Source: Consotaella aegiceratis (lineage in GTDB: Bacteria > Pseudomonadota > Alphaproteobacteria > Rhizobiales > Rhizobiaceae). From it: a stretch of DNA of 64,000 nucleotides. The number at the start of each line of letters is the position of its first letter. The stretch's first letter is position 1. The position numbers were made by a program, and so were the translations under genes. The notes beneath the pieces are model-generated. The model had not been told where the DNA came from, did no database searches, and was given only the letters and a program-made list of their open reading frames with translations. The stretch covers positions 7,065 to 71,064 of the forward strand of contig NZ_JAZHFT010000028.1 of assembly GCF_036541425.1 (NCBI RefSeq), read 5' to 3'. Positions 34,745 to 46,113 of this stretch are shown here, piece by piece.

Positions 34745-35605
34745 TCAGATCGCGGTTTTCAGGCTCTCCTCGATGTAGATCTCGCGTAGTCGCCGCGCGA
34801 CCGGGCCGGGCTGTCCGCCGCCGACCCGCGCGCCGTCGATCTCGATCACCGGATGGACGAAGGTCGTCGCCGAGGTGATGAAGGCTTCTTGGGCTGCCTG
34901 AGCCTCCTCGATCGAGAAGCCGCGCTCCTCGACCGTCAGCCCCGATTCCTCCGCCAGCCGCAGGATCGCCGCGCGGGTGATGCCATGCAGGATCGACTGC
35001 GAGCGCTCGCGCGTGACGATGGTACCGTCCTCGGTCACGATATAGGCGTTGTTGGACGAGCCCTCGGTGACGAGCCCGTCGCGCACCATCCAGGCGTCGT
35101 CGACGTGATGGTGCTTGGCTTCCATCTTCGCCATGGCGGAGGCGAGAAGCTGCACCGTCTTGATGTCGCAGCGTCCCCAGCGGATGTCCGGCATGGAGAC
35201 GACCTTGATGCCGCGCACCGCGATGGGACTGTCGACCACCGATTTGGTCTGGGTGAACATCACCAGCGTCGGTGCCGTCTCCGCTGGCGGAAACACGAAG
35301 TCGCGGTCGCCCGCATTGCCGCGCGTCACCTGGAGATAGACCAGGCCCTCGTCGATCCCGTTTCTGGCGACCAGTTCGCGGTGCACGCCGAGCAGGGCCT
35401 CGTCGTCGAGCGGCGAGGGCATCTCCAGTTCGCCGAGGGAGCGTCGCAGCCGCTGCATATGGCCCGCATAGTCGATCAGCTTACCGCCCACCACGGAGGT
35501 AACCTCATAGACGGCGTCGGCGAACAGGAAACCGCGATCGAAGATCGACACGGTGGCCTCTTCTTCCGGCACAAAGGCGCTATTGACATAAACAGTGCGG
35601 CTCAT
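34745..35605 (-). CDS. dat: D-amino acid aminotransferase (class IV PLP enzyme)
   Basis: A 286-residue fold-type IV transaminase. SIFDRGFLFADAVYEVTSVV near the N-terminus, PLP lysine K149 in CDIKTVQLLASAMAK, VTEGSSNNAYIV and GITRAAIL are expected for D-alanine aminotransferases. Branched-chain aminotransferases share the fold, but the length and N-terminal motif favour Dat. The ATG at 35605 is preceded by GAAGGAA; the frame extends further upstream to 35656 without conserved residues. It may link D-amino acids to central metabolism, compare dgcN-dgcA at 45 kb. Confidence 0.88.
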   Translation of the reverse strand: MSRTVYVNSAFVPEEEATVSIFDRGFLFADAVYEVTSVVGGKLIDYAGHMQRLRRSLGELEMPSPLDDEALLGVHRELVARNGIDEGLVYLQVTRGNAGDRDFVFPPAETAPTLVMFTQTKSVVDSPIAVRGIKVVSMPDIRWGRCDIKTVQLLASAMAKMEAKHHHVDDAWMVRDGLVTEGSSNNAYIVTEDGTIVTRERSQSILHGITRAAILRLAEESGLTVEERGFSIEEAQAAQEAFITSATTFVHPVIEIDGARVGGGQPGPVARRLREIYIEESLKTAI

Positions 35606-35950
35606 GACCATTCCTTCGGGCGAGGGGAGATACCGCTGATGCTGCGGTGCGAACACGAAGAGGTAGCGCGATCACGGCGGCTGCGGCAAGCAGATCATGC
35701 AGAGCCGGGTCCGGTGGTCACGCATTCTTCCGCTGCCAAATGACGCACCATCGGGGAGGCAGTGACCGAAGCCTCCTGCCGCGCCGCGTTCCCGCCCTTT
35801 GCGGCCGCGGTGGCTCCGCCGAGCAGCTCCGGTGTCCCCGTCGTCCTGCAAAGCTCTATTGCAGACGATGGGTAATGTGAGGTACGTACATCAAAAAGCT
35901 TGGTGGGCCGAAGTCGCTCGACAGGTTCCGCCTTTGGGAGACCCGATTCT
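35606..35950. promoter_or_regulatory. Divergent control region dat/xylA with a candidate operator dyad
   Basis: This 345-base gap separates the leftward transaminase gene from xylA. A dyad at 35842-35867 has inner arms TGCAA (35847-35851) / TTGCA (35859-35863) and outer arms CGTC / GACG offset by one base, about 85 bp before xylA. It could bind a xylose-responsive repressor or form an RNA hairpin. A GTACGTAC palindrome lies at 35882-35889. No XylR-type gene is in the window. Confidence 0.35.
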
Positions 35951-37264
35951 ATGACAGTGACATCCTTTTTCTCTCGTTCGACTCCGGTCGCCTTCGCAGG
36001 CGAGGGCTCGGCCGATCCCCTGGCGTTCCGCTTCTACGACAAGGACCGGATGGTGATGGGCAAGCGGATGGAGGAGCATCTGCGCTTCTCCGCCGCCTAC
36101 TGGCATTCCTTCACCTGGCCGGGCAGCGATCCCTTCGGCGGCGAGACGCTGATGCGGCCGTGGATGCACGGCTCCGATCCGATGGAAATGGCGCGTCAGA
36201 AGGCCGATGTCGCCTTCGACATGTTCGAGTTGCTCGACATGCCGTTCTTCGCCTTCCACGACGTCGACGTGGCGCCGGAGGGCGCGTCGTTGCCGGAGTC
36301 GATCGCCAATCTGAACGCCATCGTGGACATCTTCGAAAAGAAGATGGAAACGTCGAAGACCCGGCTGCTCTGGGGCACCGCGAATCTGTTCTCGAACCGC
36401 CGTTTCATGGGCGGCGCGGCCACCAATCCCGATCCCGATGTCTTCGCCTATGCCTGCGGCCAGGTGAAGGCGGCGATCGACGCCACCAAGCGGCTGAATG
36501 GCGCCAACTACGTCTGCTGGGGCGGCCGCGAGGGCTACGAGACGCTGCTCAACACCAATCTGAAGCGCGAACTCGACCAGCTTGGCCGGTTCCTGTCGAT
36601 GCTCGTCGACTACAAGCACAAGATCGGCTTCGAAGGCCCGATCCTGATCGAACCGAAGCCGAAGGAGCCGACCAAGCACCAGTACGACTACGACGTTGCG
36701 ACCGTCTACGGCTTCCTGGAGCGCTACGACCTGCTGAACGACGTCAAAGTCAACATCGAACAGAACCATGCGATCCTGGCCGGCCATTCCTTTGATCACG
36801 AGGTGAGGCTGGCCTATGCCCTGGGCATCTTCGGCTCGATCGACATCAACCGCGGCGACGATCTGCTCGGCTGGGACACCGATCAGTTCGGCATGAACGT
36901 CACCGAGACGACGCTGCTCTTCCACGAGATCCTGAAGCACGGCGGTTTCACAACCGGCGGCCTCAATTTCGATGCCAAGATCCGGCGCCAGTCGATCGAC
37001 CCGGACGACCTCCTGATCGCCCATGTCGCCTCGATGGATGCCTGCGCGCGCGGCCTCCTGGCCGCCGAAAAGATGCTGGCCGACAAGGCGCTCGAAGGCC
37101 CGCTGGCCGAGCGTTATTCCGGCTGGGACGAGCCGGAGGCCAAAGCCGTGCTGGCCGGCGAGCGCAGCCTGGAGCAGGTGGCGGAGCGGGCGCAGTCGCT
37201 CAATCCGCAGCCGCGGTCGGGGCGCCAGGAGTATCTCGAAGGCGTTCTCAACCGTTACGTCTGA
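35951..37264 (+). CDS. xylA: Xylose isomerase
   Basis: A 437-residue enzyme converting D-xylose to D-xylulose, of the longer class II type. DPLAFRFYDKDRMVMGKRM and the SAAYWHSFTWPGSDPFGG region start the barrel. FFAFHDVDVAPEG carries the active-site His-Asp pair, VCWGGREGYETLLNT, ILIEPKPKEPTKHQYDYD and IEQNHAILAGHSFDHEV provide metal ligands, and SIDINRGDDLLGWDTDQF ends the site. GGGAGA lies about 10 bases before the ATG. It is followed by xylB after a gap containing a palindromic repeat. Confidence 0.97.
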   Translation: MTVTSFFSRSTPVAFAGEGSADPLAFRFYDKDRMVMGKRMEEHLRFSAAYWHSFTWPGSDPFGGETLMRPWMHGSDPMEMARQKADVAFDMFELLDMPFFAFHDVDVAPEGASLPESIANLNAIVDIFEKKMETSKTRLLWGTANLFSNRRFMGGAATNPDPDVFAYACGQVKAAIDATKRLNGANYVCWGGREGYETLLNTNLKRELDQLGRFLSMLVDYKHKIGFEGPILIEPKPKEPTKHQYDYDVATVYGFLERYDLLNDVKVNIEQNHAILAGHSFDHEVRLAYALGIFGSIDINRGDDLLGWDTDQFGMNVTETTLLFHEILKHGGFTTGGLNFDAKIRRQSIDPDDLLIAHVASMDACARGLLAAEKMLADKALEGPLAERYSGWDEPEAKAVLAGERSLEQVAERAQSLNPQPRSGRQEYLEGVLNRYV

Positions 37265-37328
37265 TGCGGATGCCTGCATGACGTCGGCCGTTGGCATGGA
37301 GGCGAGGACGAAAGAGCCTTATGCCTTT

Positions 37329-37466
37329 CGTCCTCCCGGGCTTGACCCGGGATCCATGCCACGCCGTTTCCTCTCCCGCGCTGGTCGAGGAGGGGTGGCC
37401 TCCGAGCGACCGCTGCGGCAATGGCCAGGACTTTGGAATGGATCCCGGGTCGTGCCCGGGATGACG
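37329..37466. repeat. Palindromic intergenic mosaic element (RIME-like) between xylA and xylB
   Basis: Two inverted copies bound the element: 37329-37355 and 37439-37466, nearly exact reverse complements. Each copy is itself palindromic (CCCGGGCTTGACCCGGG on the left, CCCGGGTCGTGCCCGGG on the right). About 80 bases of less symmetrical sequence separate them. This matches the mosaic repeat elements known from Rhizobium and relatives. Within a transcript it would fold into a large hairpin and could lower xylB expression relative to xylA. Confidence 0.75.
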
Positions 37467-37521
37467 ATAGGGGCGAAGGTTGTGCTCGGCGTTTCGCCTG
37501 AACCTCAAGGGGAGGAAACCC

Positions 37522-38982
37522 ATGGCTACCTATCTGGGGCTTGATCTCGGCACGTCTTCGCTGAAGGCGCTTCTTATCGACGACAATCAGGCGGCGATCG
37601 CCACGGCCAGCGTTCCGCTGACCGTCGAGCGGCCCAATTTCGGCTGGTCGGAGCAGGATCCGGCGAGCTGGATCGCCGCCACCGAGGCGGTGCTCGACAA
37701 GCTGAAGGCCGAGCAGCCGGAGGCGCTCGCCGCCGTCGAGGGCATCGGCCTGTCCGGCCACATGCACGGCGCCACCATTCTGGGCGAAGGCGACGCCGTG
37801 CTGCGCCCCTGCATCATGTGGAACGACACGCGCTCCTACAAGGAGGCCGAAGAGCTCAACGACGCCGAGTCCCAGGCGATCACCGGCAACATCGTGTTTC
37901 CCGGTTTCACCGCGCCGAAGCTGCTCTGGGTGGCGCGCAACGAGCCGGAGATCTTCGCCAAGGTCAGGCGGGTGCTCCTTCCCAAGGACTATCTGCGGCT
38001 GTGGCTGACCGGCGAAGCCGTCTCCGAGATGTCGGATTCCGCCGGCACCTCCTGGCTCGACACCGGCAAGCGGGACTGGTCGCTGCGCATGTTGGAGCGC
38101 ACCAATCTGCCACTGTCGGCAATGCCGCGTCTGGTGGAGGGCACCGAGAGAAGCGGTGGCCTGCGCGCCGAACTGGCCGCGCGATGGGGCATGAAGGCGG
38201 ATATCGCGGTGGCCGGCGGCGGTGGCGACAATGCGGCCTCGGCGGCCGGCGTCGGCGTGGTCGAACCGGGCACCGGCTTTCTCTCGCTCGGCACGTCGGG
38301 CGTGCTCTTCACCGCGTCGGCCGGCTACGATCCGGTGCCTGAAACCGCGCTCCACACTTTCTGCCATGCCATTCCGGGACTGTGGCACCAGATGGGCGTG
38401 ACTCTGTCGGCGGCCGGCTCGCTGGAATGGCTGTCGCGGCTGTTGCAGCAGGCGCCGGGCGACCTGACCGCTCTCCTCGGCGAGCAGTTGGAAGAACCCG
38501 GCCGCATCGTCTTCCTGCCCTATCTGTCGGGAGAGCGCACGCCACACAATGATGCGGCGATCCGCGGCGTCTTCGCCGGGCTGGAGGCCGACACAGACCG
38601 GCGGGCGATGGTCAAGGCCGTGCTCGAAGGCGTCACCTTCTCGATGCGGGACTGCCTGGAAGCGGGCGGCGGCACCGGCGAGGTCGAGCGCCTCATCGCG
38701 GTGGGCGCCGGATCGCGCTCGCGCTACTGGCTGAAGCTGATGGCGACCGTTCTGAAGACCGAAATCGTGCTGCCGGAGAGCGGCGACTTCGGTGCGGCCT
38801 TCGGCGCGGCGCGGCTCGGTCTTTGTGCTGCGACGGGGGCCGATCCTCGGGCCGTTCTCACGCTGCCGCCGCTGGCCGAGCGCTTCCAGCCCCAGCCGGA
38901 ACTCGGCGAGGCTTTCGAGGCGGCCTATGCCCGCTATCGGGCGCTCTATCCGGCTGTGCGCGACGCGATGACGATCGCCTGA
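37522..38982 (+). CDS. xylB: Xylulokinase
   Basis: A 486-residue FGGY-family sugar kinase phosphorylating D-xylulose for the pentose phosphate pathway. YLGLDLGTSSLKALL is the N-terminal phosphate motif, SGHMHGATIL and WNDTRSYKEAEEL line the sugar site, and GGGDNAASAAGVG has the catalytic Asp. FLPYLSGERTPHNDA and AVGAGSRSRYWLKLMA complete the C-terminal domain. AAGGGGAGG precedes the ATG at 37522, which was preferred to the upstream frame opening at 37480. A strong terminator follows. Confidence 0.96.
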   Translation: MATYLGLDLGTSSLKALLIDDNQAAIATASVPLTVERPNFGWSEQDPASWIAATEAVLDKLKAEQPEALAAVEGIGLSGHMHGATILGEGDAVLRPCIMWNDTRSYKEAEELNDAESQAITGNIVFPGFTAPKLLWVARNEPEIFAKVRRVLLPKDYLRLWLTGEAVSEMSDSAGTSWLDTGKRDWSLRMLERTNLPLSAMPRLVEGTERSGGLRAELAARWGMKADIAVAGGGGDNAASAAGVGVVEPGTGFLSLGTSGVLFTASAGYDPVPETALHTFCHAIPGLWHQMGVTLSAAGSLEWLSRLLQQAPGDLTALLGEQLEEPGRIVFLPYLSGERTPHNDAAIRGVFAGLEADTDRRAMVKAVLEGVTFSMRDCLEAGGGTGEVERLIAVGAGSRSRYWLKLMATVLKTEIVLPESGDFGAAFGAARLGLCAATGADPRAVLTLPPLAERFQPQPELGEAFEAAYARYRALYPAVRDAMTIA

Positions 38983-39039
38983 CCCTCTCGTCGGCATGCT
39001 CGGCGCCTCCCGCCGAGCCCTCCTCCCAAACCGCCGATG

Positions 39040-39077
39040 AAAAAGTCCCCCGGCACGGTCGTGCCGGGGGACTTTTT
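39040..39077. terminator. Bidirectional terminator between xylB and livK
   Basis: A perfect 17-bp stem: AAAAAGTCCCCCGGCAC (39040-39056) and its complement (39061-39077) around the loop GGTC. The A/T ends give a U-run in both directions, so it serves both convergent transcripts. Confidence 0.93.
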
Positions 39078-39104
39078 ATGCCTTCGTGGATCGGACGAGG
39101 CGGT

Positions 39105-40211
39105 TTATTTAGCCTCGGCCACGTAGTCGTAGGCGCCGTCCTTCCACTCGTAGACGACATAGCCGGGCAGGGTGACGTCGCCCTTGTCGTCGAACTCGAG
39201 CGATCCGATCACCGTGTCGAACGTGCCGTCGTCGAGCGCCTTGACGACCGGATCGAAATCGGTCGAGCCAGCCTTCTCCACGGCGTCCTTCCAGGCCTGG
39301 ATCGCGGCATAGGTGTAGAGCACGTAACCCTCGGCGGTCTCGCCCTTCTCGGCCAGCTTGTCGACGACGGGCTTGGCTGCCTCGTTTTTGCGCGGATCGG
39401 GCGAGAAGGTCATCAGCGTGCCCTGGCCGGCATCGCCGGTGATCGCCCAATATTCGTCGGTGACCAGAGCGTCGCCGGACATGATGATCGTGTCCATGCC
39501 CTGCTCTTTCATCTGGCGGGCCATCAGGCCGGCCTCGGTGTGGTAGCCACCGATGTAGAGAAGGCCGATGCCGGCCTGCTTCAGCTTGGTGACGAGCGCG
39601 GTGTAGTCCTTCTCGCCGGCCGTATAGGATTCGACCAGATCCGGCTTCTTGCCGGCTGCTTCCATCGCCTTCTGCGTCTCGTCCGCCAGGCCCTTGCCGT
39701 AGGCGGTCTTGTCGTTGATTACGGCGACCTTGGTATCGGCGAAATTGTCGACGATGTACTGGCCGGCGACTTCGCCCTGCTGATCGTCACGCCCGCAGAC
39801 GCGGTAGATGCCTTCGCCCGGCCGGTCGTCGGTAAAGGCCGGATTGGTCGAGGCCGGCGAAATCTGGACGATGCCTTCGTCGGCATAGACCTGGCTCGCG
39901 GGAATCGATGAGCCCGAGCAGAAGTGGCCGGCGACGAAGGGCACACCCTGCGAAGCGAACTGGTTGGCGACCGCCACGGCCTGTTTCGGGTCGCAGGCGT
40001 CGTCGCCCACGGACAGAACCAGCTTCTCGCCATTCACGCCACCGGCGGCGTTGATGTCCTCGACCGCCTGCTCGGCGCCGACGCGAAGCTGCTCGCCGAA
40101 GCTCGCATACTGGCCGGTCATCGGGCCCGCGACGCCGATGGTGATGTCGGCAAAAGCCGCGCCGGCGAAGAGAACGTTGATGGCTGCTCCGGCCAAGAGT
40201 ACTTTCTTCAT
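39105..40211 (-). CDS. livK: Branched-chain amino acid ABC transporter substrate-binding protein
   Basis: A 368-residue periplasmic binding protein. The signal peptide MKKVLLAGAAINVLFAGAAFA is followed by ITIGVAGPMTGQYASFGEQL, the standard LivJ/LivK beginning. DDACDPKQAVAVANQFASQGVPFVAGHFCSG includes the conserved disulfide cysteines, and YIGGYHTEAGLMARQMKEQG is the second-lobe motif. It captures Leu/Ile/Val-type ligands and delivers them to LivHMGF. GGGAAGG precedes the ATG. It is the last gene of the leftward liv operon, 131 bp after the DUF6867 gene, and may have an extra promoter in that gap. Confidence 0.93.
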   Translation of the reverse strand: MKKVLLAGAAINVLFAGAAFADITIGVAGPMTGQYASFGEQLRVGAEQAVEDINAAGGVNGEKLVLSVGDDACDPKQAVAVANQFASQGVPFVAGHFCSGSSIPASQVYADEGIVQISPASTNPAFTDDRPGEGIYRVCGRDDQQGEVAGQYIVDNFADTKVAVINDKTAYGKGLADETQKAMEAAGKKPDLVESYTAGEKDYTALVTKLKQAGIGLLYIGGYHTEAGLMARQMKEQGMDTIIMSGDALVTDEYWAITGDAGQGTLMTFSPDPRKNEAAKPVVDKLAEKGETAEGYVLYTYAAIQAWKDAVEKAGSTDFDPVVKALDDGTFDTVIGSLEFDDKGDVTLPGYVVYEWKDGAYDYVAEAK

Positions 40212-40342
40212 GACACCTTCCCTCTTGTTGCGATTGTAACGCTTTATTCTCGGCAGATCCTTGGTCCCCGACCTGCTGGGGATCAGCGATAGAAATCGGC
40301 CCTAGTTGACATAACCCAGGCCTAAATTTTGTCCAGGCTGAT

Positions 40343-40707
40343 TTATTCGGCAGCCTGCCTGCCCTGGGCTTGGAGAAAACCGTATTGCCGGCGCATCTGG
40401 CGATTCCGCACGACGGTGCGGCCGGCCGCCGCGAGTGCGAACAGCACCACGAAGTCGACGATCGCATAGTGGAGCGCCGTGCCAAATGTTTCGGGCGGCA
40501 AGAAAAACGACCCGCCGAACAGGCTGAAATGGATGAAGCGGACGGCGATGGTCAAAAGCAAGACATAGAAGCCGGCAATACTCCAGCCGCTCCATGTCAG
40601 GGCCGTCGAGCGGCCGATCATCCACGCCGCACCGCCACCCAGGACGACGGTGACGAATAGGAACTCCCAGATCGAGACTTCCCACAAAAGGCCCATCGCG
40701 TTGTCCA

Positions 40708-40708
<1 letters not shown>
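40343..40708 (-). CDS. DUF6867-type membrane protein
   Basis: A 121-residue membrane protein with three hydrophobic segments: WEFLFVTVVLGGGAAWMIG, WSIAGFYVLLLTIAVRFIHFSLF and DFVVLFALAAAGRTVV. It ends in a basic tail (RRQYGFLQAQGRQAAE). Proteins of this sort are found in liv operons of Rhizobiales; a role in assembly or regulation of the transporter is only a guess from context. Its ATG shares one base with the livF stop (TGATG), so it is translated with the transporter. Confidence 0.78.
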
Positions 40709-42424
<1,716 letters not shown>

Positions 42425-42425
<1 letters not shown>

Positions 42426-43870
42426 CAGTGACCCTCGCCCTGCGCGACCATGTCGGCGCCGATCGTCTTCTTTTCCTTGTAGATCGCCGAGGGCGAGCGG
42501 GACGAGATCAGCCCGCGCGGCTTCCACACCATGATGAGCACCATGGCCAAGCCGAAGAACAGCATGCGGTATTGCGTGGGGTCGAACCCGATCTGATGCA
42601 GGAAGTCGAGATTGCGCAACAGCTCCAGGCCGCCGATCATCACCACCGAGGCGATCACCACGCCGACCTGCGAGCCGAGGCCGCCGAGCACGACGATCGC
42701 CAGGATGATCGCCGATTCCATGAAGGTGAAGCTCTCGGGCGAAATGAAGCCCTGGCGCGTGGCGAAGAACGAGCCGGCGAACCCGCCGAACATCGCCCCG
42801 GTCGCGAAGGCGCTGAGCTTGACGTTGGTGGTGTTGATGCCGAGCGAGCGGCAGGCGATTTCGTCCTCGCGCAGCGCCTCCCAGGCCCGACCGACCGGAA
42901 GCTTGCGCAGCCGCAGCGTGATGAAGTTGGTCAGCAGCGCCAGCGCCAGGATGATGTAATAGAGGAAGATGAAGCGCTGGATCGGATTGTAGTCGATCCC
43001 GAAGAATTCGGAAAAGGAGCCTTCGCCGCGGCTGAACTCCAGGCCGAAGAGCGTCGGCTTGGGAATGCCCAGCACGCCGTTCGGCCCGCCGGTGAAGTCA
43101 TACCAGTTGAGCAGCACGACACGGATGATCTCGCCGAAGGCGAGCGTCACGATCGCCAGATAGTCGCCCCGCAGCCTGAGCACCGGAAAGCCCAGCATGA
43201 TGCCCCAGAGCGCGGCGAAGAGCCCGGCCATCGGCAGGCAGACCCAGAAGCCGAGATCGAAATTCTGGGCGAGCAGCGCGAAGGAATAGGCGCCCACCGC
43301 ATAGAAGGCGACGTAGCCGAGATCGAGCAGGCCGGCGAGCCCGACGACGATGTTGAGACCCCAGCCGAGCATCACGTAGGTGAGGATCAGAATGGCGAGG
43401 TCGAGCAGATACCGGTTTTGGCTGGGCAGCGCGACGTCGAGCAGGAAGGGCAGCGTCAGCGCGAACAGCAGGAACAGTACACCGAGCGCCTTGCCCACCG
43501 ACCGCAGCGTCCGCTGACGGCTTGGCGACGTCGCCGCCTTCGCGACGGGCTTTTCTGCCCGATAGATGAGGAAGGAGAGCGCGAAGCGCCCGACAAAGGC
43601 AATCGCGATCCAGATCAGCCAAAGCGGCCAGCGCATCATCAGGTCGAGTCCGCCAACGCCGATATCGGTGCGGAAGGCGAAGAAGCAAAGCGTGATGGCG
43701 GCGACGATGGCGGCGGTGATGCCCGCTTCCTTGAGCGAGCCGACAAGACGGCTGTCGGAGGCGGCCGCTTCGACGAAGGGCGGTTCGCCGCGCTCCGCGG
43801 TGCGCCGCTCTTCCTCCTGCCGTTCCGCGCCCTCGGGCGTGTATTCTGCGGTCGGGTCAAAGGACGACAT
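42425..43870 (-). CDS. livM: Branched-chain amino acid ABC transporter permease LivM
   Basis: A 481-residue permease. The core with about nine helices begins near residue 130 (LLFALTLPFLLDVALPSQNRY) and includes VMLGWGLNIVVGLAGLLDLGY, FPVLRLRGDYLAIVTLAFGE and FGGFAGSFFATRQGFISPESF, the family motifs. An N-terminal extension of about 125 residues starts with a charged Glu/Arg-rich stretch and adds two or three membrane segments. Long LivM forms are common in this order. It pairs with LivH to form the channel. Confidence 0.94.
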
Positions 43871-43874
43871 CGGC

Positions 43875-44792
<918 letters not shown>

Positions 44793-45117
44793 GAAGACCT
44801 GTCGGCTCCGTACTCGCACTTGGCCCAAGGCCTCCCATCATGGCCAATCGGCCTCGATGTTGCCAGGGGCGCTTGCCCATGAGGCATGATCATTTTCATA
44901 GCAGCGGCCTCGGCGCAAGAGCACGGCCTTGAGTTGTCCCTGCGACATCCTGTGCTATCGACTCATCTTTCATACCCTCTTGCGCGCGGCGTCGCGCAGT
45001 GCTCGATTTGCAGGCGTGATGACGAATCCGGCAGGCGCGGCGGTTTTCCCGTCGCGCCGCGTTCGTTTGTCCGGTTCAACTGCCGCCTGGAGCGGCGCCG
45101 ATGGAGATGGCTCGAGC
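44793..45117. promoter_or_regulatory. Divergent promoter region livH/dgcN
   Basis: These 325 bases must hold promoters for the leftward liv operon and the rightward dgcN-dgcA pair. A plausible rightward promoter is TTGAGT (44929-44934), 18 bases, then TGCTAT (44953-44958), leaving a leader of about 150 bases. No DgcR-type regulator gene is adjacent. Forward reading frames here are extensions of the dgcN frame and look non-coding. Confidence 0.35.
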
Positions 45118-46113
45118 ATGCTGAAGACACCGTATCTTTTGTTTCTGGGAGATGCGCCTGATGCGCTGGCCGCCAAGGTGGCGCAGGGCGTTCGCGACTG
45201 GCGCCCCGAGCACTGTGTCGGCCAGTTCCGCCTGCCCGGATGCAATGCCGATCTCAAACTGCCGGATATGACCATCGCCGAAGCCGCCGCGGCCGGGGCC
45301 AAGACGGTGGTGGTGGGCGTGGCCAATCGTGGCGGCCTCATCGGCCCGAGCTGGATCTCGGTGCTGAAGGAGGCCCTGGCGGCCGGCATGGACGTCGCCT
45401 CCGGGCTTCACAATCTTTTGCGTGACGAGCCGGACCTTGTGGCGGCCGCCGAGGCCAGCGGCACGACCTTGCACGACGTTCGCCTGCCGACCGTGAAATA
45501 CCCCATCGCCACCGGCAAGAAGCGCGCCGGCAAGCGGTGCCTCGCGGTCGGGACCGACTGCTCGGTCGGCAAGATGTACACGGCGCTGGCGATCGAGCGC
45601 GAGATGCGCGAGCGCGGCATCAAGGCGACCTTCCGCGCGACCGGCCAGACCGGCATCCTGATCACCGGCGAGGGCGTCCCGCTGGACGCCGTCATCGCCG
45701 ACTTCATGGCCGGTGCCGTCGAATGGCTGACCCCCGACAACGATCCGGACCATTGGGATCTGATCGAAGGGCAGGGCAGCCTGTTCCATGCCTCCTATTC
45801 CGGCGTGACGATGGCGCTCGTCCACGGCGGGCAGCCGGATGCGCTGGTGCTCTGCCACGAGCCGACACGCGCTCACATGCGGGGTCTGCCGGACTACACG
45901 CTGCCGTCGCTCGAAGATCTGCGCGACGTGGCGCTGCGGCTGGCGCGCGTGGTCAACCCGGCCTGCGAGGCCGTCGGCATCTCCGTCAACACGGCGGCGA
46001 TGGGCGAAGACGAGGCCATGACCTATCTGGCCGAAACGGAGAAGAGGATGGGACTGCCGACCGTCGACCCGTTCCGCAACGGCGCCGCACGGCTGGTGGA
46101 TGCTTTGGAATGA
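45118..46113 (+). CDS. dgcN: N-acetyltransferase DgcN (DUF1611 family), D-glutamate catabolism
   Basis: A 331-residue DUF1611 protein. The P-loop-like AVGTDCSVGKMYTALAIEREM near the middle binds nucleotide, preceded by VVVGVANRGGLIGPSWISVLKEAL and followed by TFRATGQTGILITGEGVPLDAVIADF and LIEGQGSLFHASYSG. DgcN is reported to acetylate D-glutamate so that DgcA can racemise the N-acetyl form; the assignment rests on the family and on the coupled dgcA. The ATG at 45118 opens MLKTPYLLFLGD; upstream codons in the same frame are not conserved. Its stop overlaps the dgcA start. Confidence 0.85.
   Translation: MLKTPYLLFLGDAPDALAAKVAQGVRDWRPEHCVGQFRLPGCNADLKLPDMTIAEAAAAGAKTVVVGVANRGGLIGPSWISVLKEALAAGMDVASGLHNLLRDEPDLVAAAEASGTTLHDVRLPTVKYPIATGKKRAGKRCLAVGTDCSVGKMYTALAIEREMRERGIKATFRATGQTGILITGEGVPLDAVIADFMAGAVEWLTPDNDPDHWDLIEGQGSLFHASYSGVTMALVHGGQPDALVLCHEPTRAHMRGLPDYTLPSLEDLRDVALRLARVVNPACEAVGISVNTAAMGEDEAMTYLAETEKRMGLPTVDPFRNGAARLVDALE

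Noticed and set aside
44929..45117. Upstream extension of the dgcN reading frame
   Set aside because: The added residues are Arg/Ser-rich and not family-like; the ATG at 45118 matches the normal DgcN length.
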